Source of the DNA: Flavobacteriaceae bacterium UBA3440
GTDB taxonomy: Bacteria > Bacteroidota > Bacteroidia > Flavobacteriales > Flavobacteriaceae
Assembly (NCBI GenBank): GCA_002378585.1
Contig: DFSJ01000079.1
Coordinates: 2,678-8,618 of the forward strand
Reading direction: 5' to 3'
DNA length: 5,941 nt
Each line of letters begins with the position of its first letter. The first letter of the stretch is position 1. Positions 5,422 through 5,941 of this stretch are shown here, piece by piece. Under the pieces are notes generated by a model. The model was given only the letters and a program-made list of their open reading frames with translations, ran no database searches and was not told the origin of the DNA. The position numbers and the translations under genes were made by a program.

Positions 5422-5941
5422 TTAAAGTAACGTCCAACGCATACCGATGTACCCCATGCGTCCAAATATGGGCGCGTAGATCTGAGCCGCGTCAAATCGG
5501 TCGTTGTAGGGTTCACTTGCAGCGATGATGGGATTGTCTTGGGTAAAGTTAGTCGCATTTTCTACGCCCATGTACACCTCTAGTGTTTTGCTAAACGCTT
5601 TGGTGAGTTGGCTGTTGACTAGGTGATAGCTTGGGGCATATCCTCCGTAGGGGTTGCGGACATTGGCCACTAGACGCTGACTGCCCACGCCGTGATAAGT
5701 GGCGTCCCATCGCCATTGTGCCCCAGCAGCATCTGGAGTACTCTGATAGCTCAATTGGGCAAAGGCTCTTTTTCTGGGCTGAAGCGGGCGTTGTAATAAA
5801 TTACCGTCGTAGGTGGTTTTTACGTCATCCAATTTATAGGCCAAGCGCACTTCCCAATGCGTGGGGATATCAATTTCTAGCGAGGCCAATGCACTGTTGG
5901 CATAACTTTCCCCCTGAAGCGGTTGAAAGGAAAGTCGCTGA
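5422..5941 (-). CDS. TonB-dependent receptor, C-terminal part (gene continues beyond the window)
   Basis: The frame is open from the right edge of the window to a TAA at 5422-5424, giving 172 visible residues of a larger protein. Alternating beta-strand segments of an outer-membrane barrel are seen: WEVRLAYKLDDVKTTY, KRAFAQLSYQS, QWRWDATYHGVG, SYHLVNSQLTKAF, LEVYMGVENATNF and MGYIGMRWTLL. The pattern 'vYmGVENatn', a long loop with a PYNDRFDAA-type segment, then a final strand 'GRMGYIGMRW' is typical of the last barrel strands of TonB-dependent receptors (PF00593). The end is within a few residues of an aromatic position, as outer-membrane barrel proteins require. The plug domain and substrate signature are outside the window. 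The HMA protein gene directly downstream suggests a role in metal uptake, probably copper-like, but this is by context only. Confidence 0.85.
   Translation of the reverse strand, partial: QRLSFQPLQGESYANSALASLEIDIPTHWEVRLAYKLDDVKTTYDGNLLQRPLQPRKRAFAQLSYQSTPDAAGAQWRWDATYHGVGSQRLVANVRNPYGGYAPSYHLVNSQLTKAFSKTLEVYMGVENATNFTQDNPIIAASEPYNDRFDAAQIYAPIFGRMGYIGMRWTLL

Overview
The window looks like chromosomal DNA from a member of the Bacteroidota, most likely a flavobacterium-like environmental bacterium. The evidence is the gene types: the C-terminus of a TonB-dependent receptor next to a small secreted HMA metal-binding protein, a short PepSY-associated membrane protein, a secreted M24 peptidase with a conserved set of Bacteroidota-style motifs, and a serine hydrolase that resembles the C-terminal half of the GH3/beta-lactamase fusion proteins common in this phylum. 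Start sites lack Shine-Dalgarno sequences, and TATNTTTA boxes resembling the Bacteroidota -7 element (TAnnTTTG) precede three genes. The assignment is by recognition from memory; no search was run.

Layout. 1-1092 (+) is the 3' part of a beta-lactamase-fold serine hydrolase whose start lies outside the window. It converges on, and overlaps by 59 bp, an amylosucrase-family GH13 gene at 1034-2965 (-). A 159-bp intergenic region (2966-3124) separates this from a divergent rightward pair: a three-helix PepSY-associated membrane protein (3125-3640) and a secreted M24 metallopeptidase (3685-5022). The 44-bp gap between these two holds an imperfect hairpin. The peptidase gene ends inside a perfect 12-bp-stem hairpin that probably acts as its terminator. 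Facing it on the minus strand are the 3' end of a TonB-dependent receptor (5422 to the window edge) and, 17 bp downstream of it, a small HMA-domain protein (5063-5404). These two are probably one transcript.

How the genes may work together. The receptor and HMA protein form a plausible metal-uptake or metal-handling unit at the outer membrane and periplasm. The PepSY-associated protein may also belong to metal or haem handling, but it is on the other strand and the link is only an inference. The amylosucrase would make alpha-glucan (glycogen-like polymer) from sucrose; no sucrose transporter or other glucan gene is visible. The serine hydrolase (probably cell-wall related if it is the GH3 fusion) and the M24 peptidase (peptide degradation outside the cytoplasm) have no obvious tie to their neighbours.

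No mobile element, CRISPR array, tRNA or rRNA was seen. I found no clear case for an undescribed multi-gene system. The points most worth a second look are the amylosucrase itself, the 59-bp convergent overlap, the hairpin and palindrome in the control regions, and the altered third motif of the serine hydrolase.
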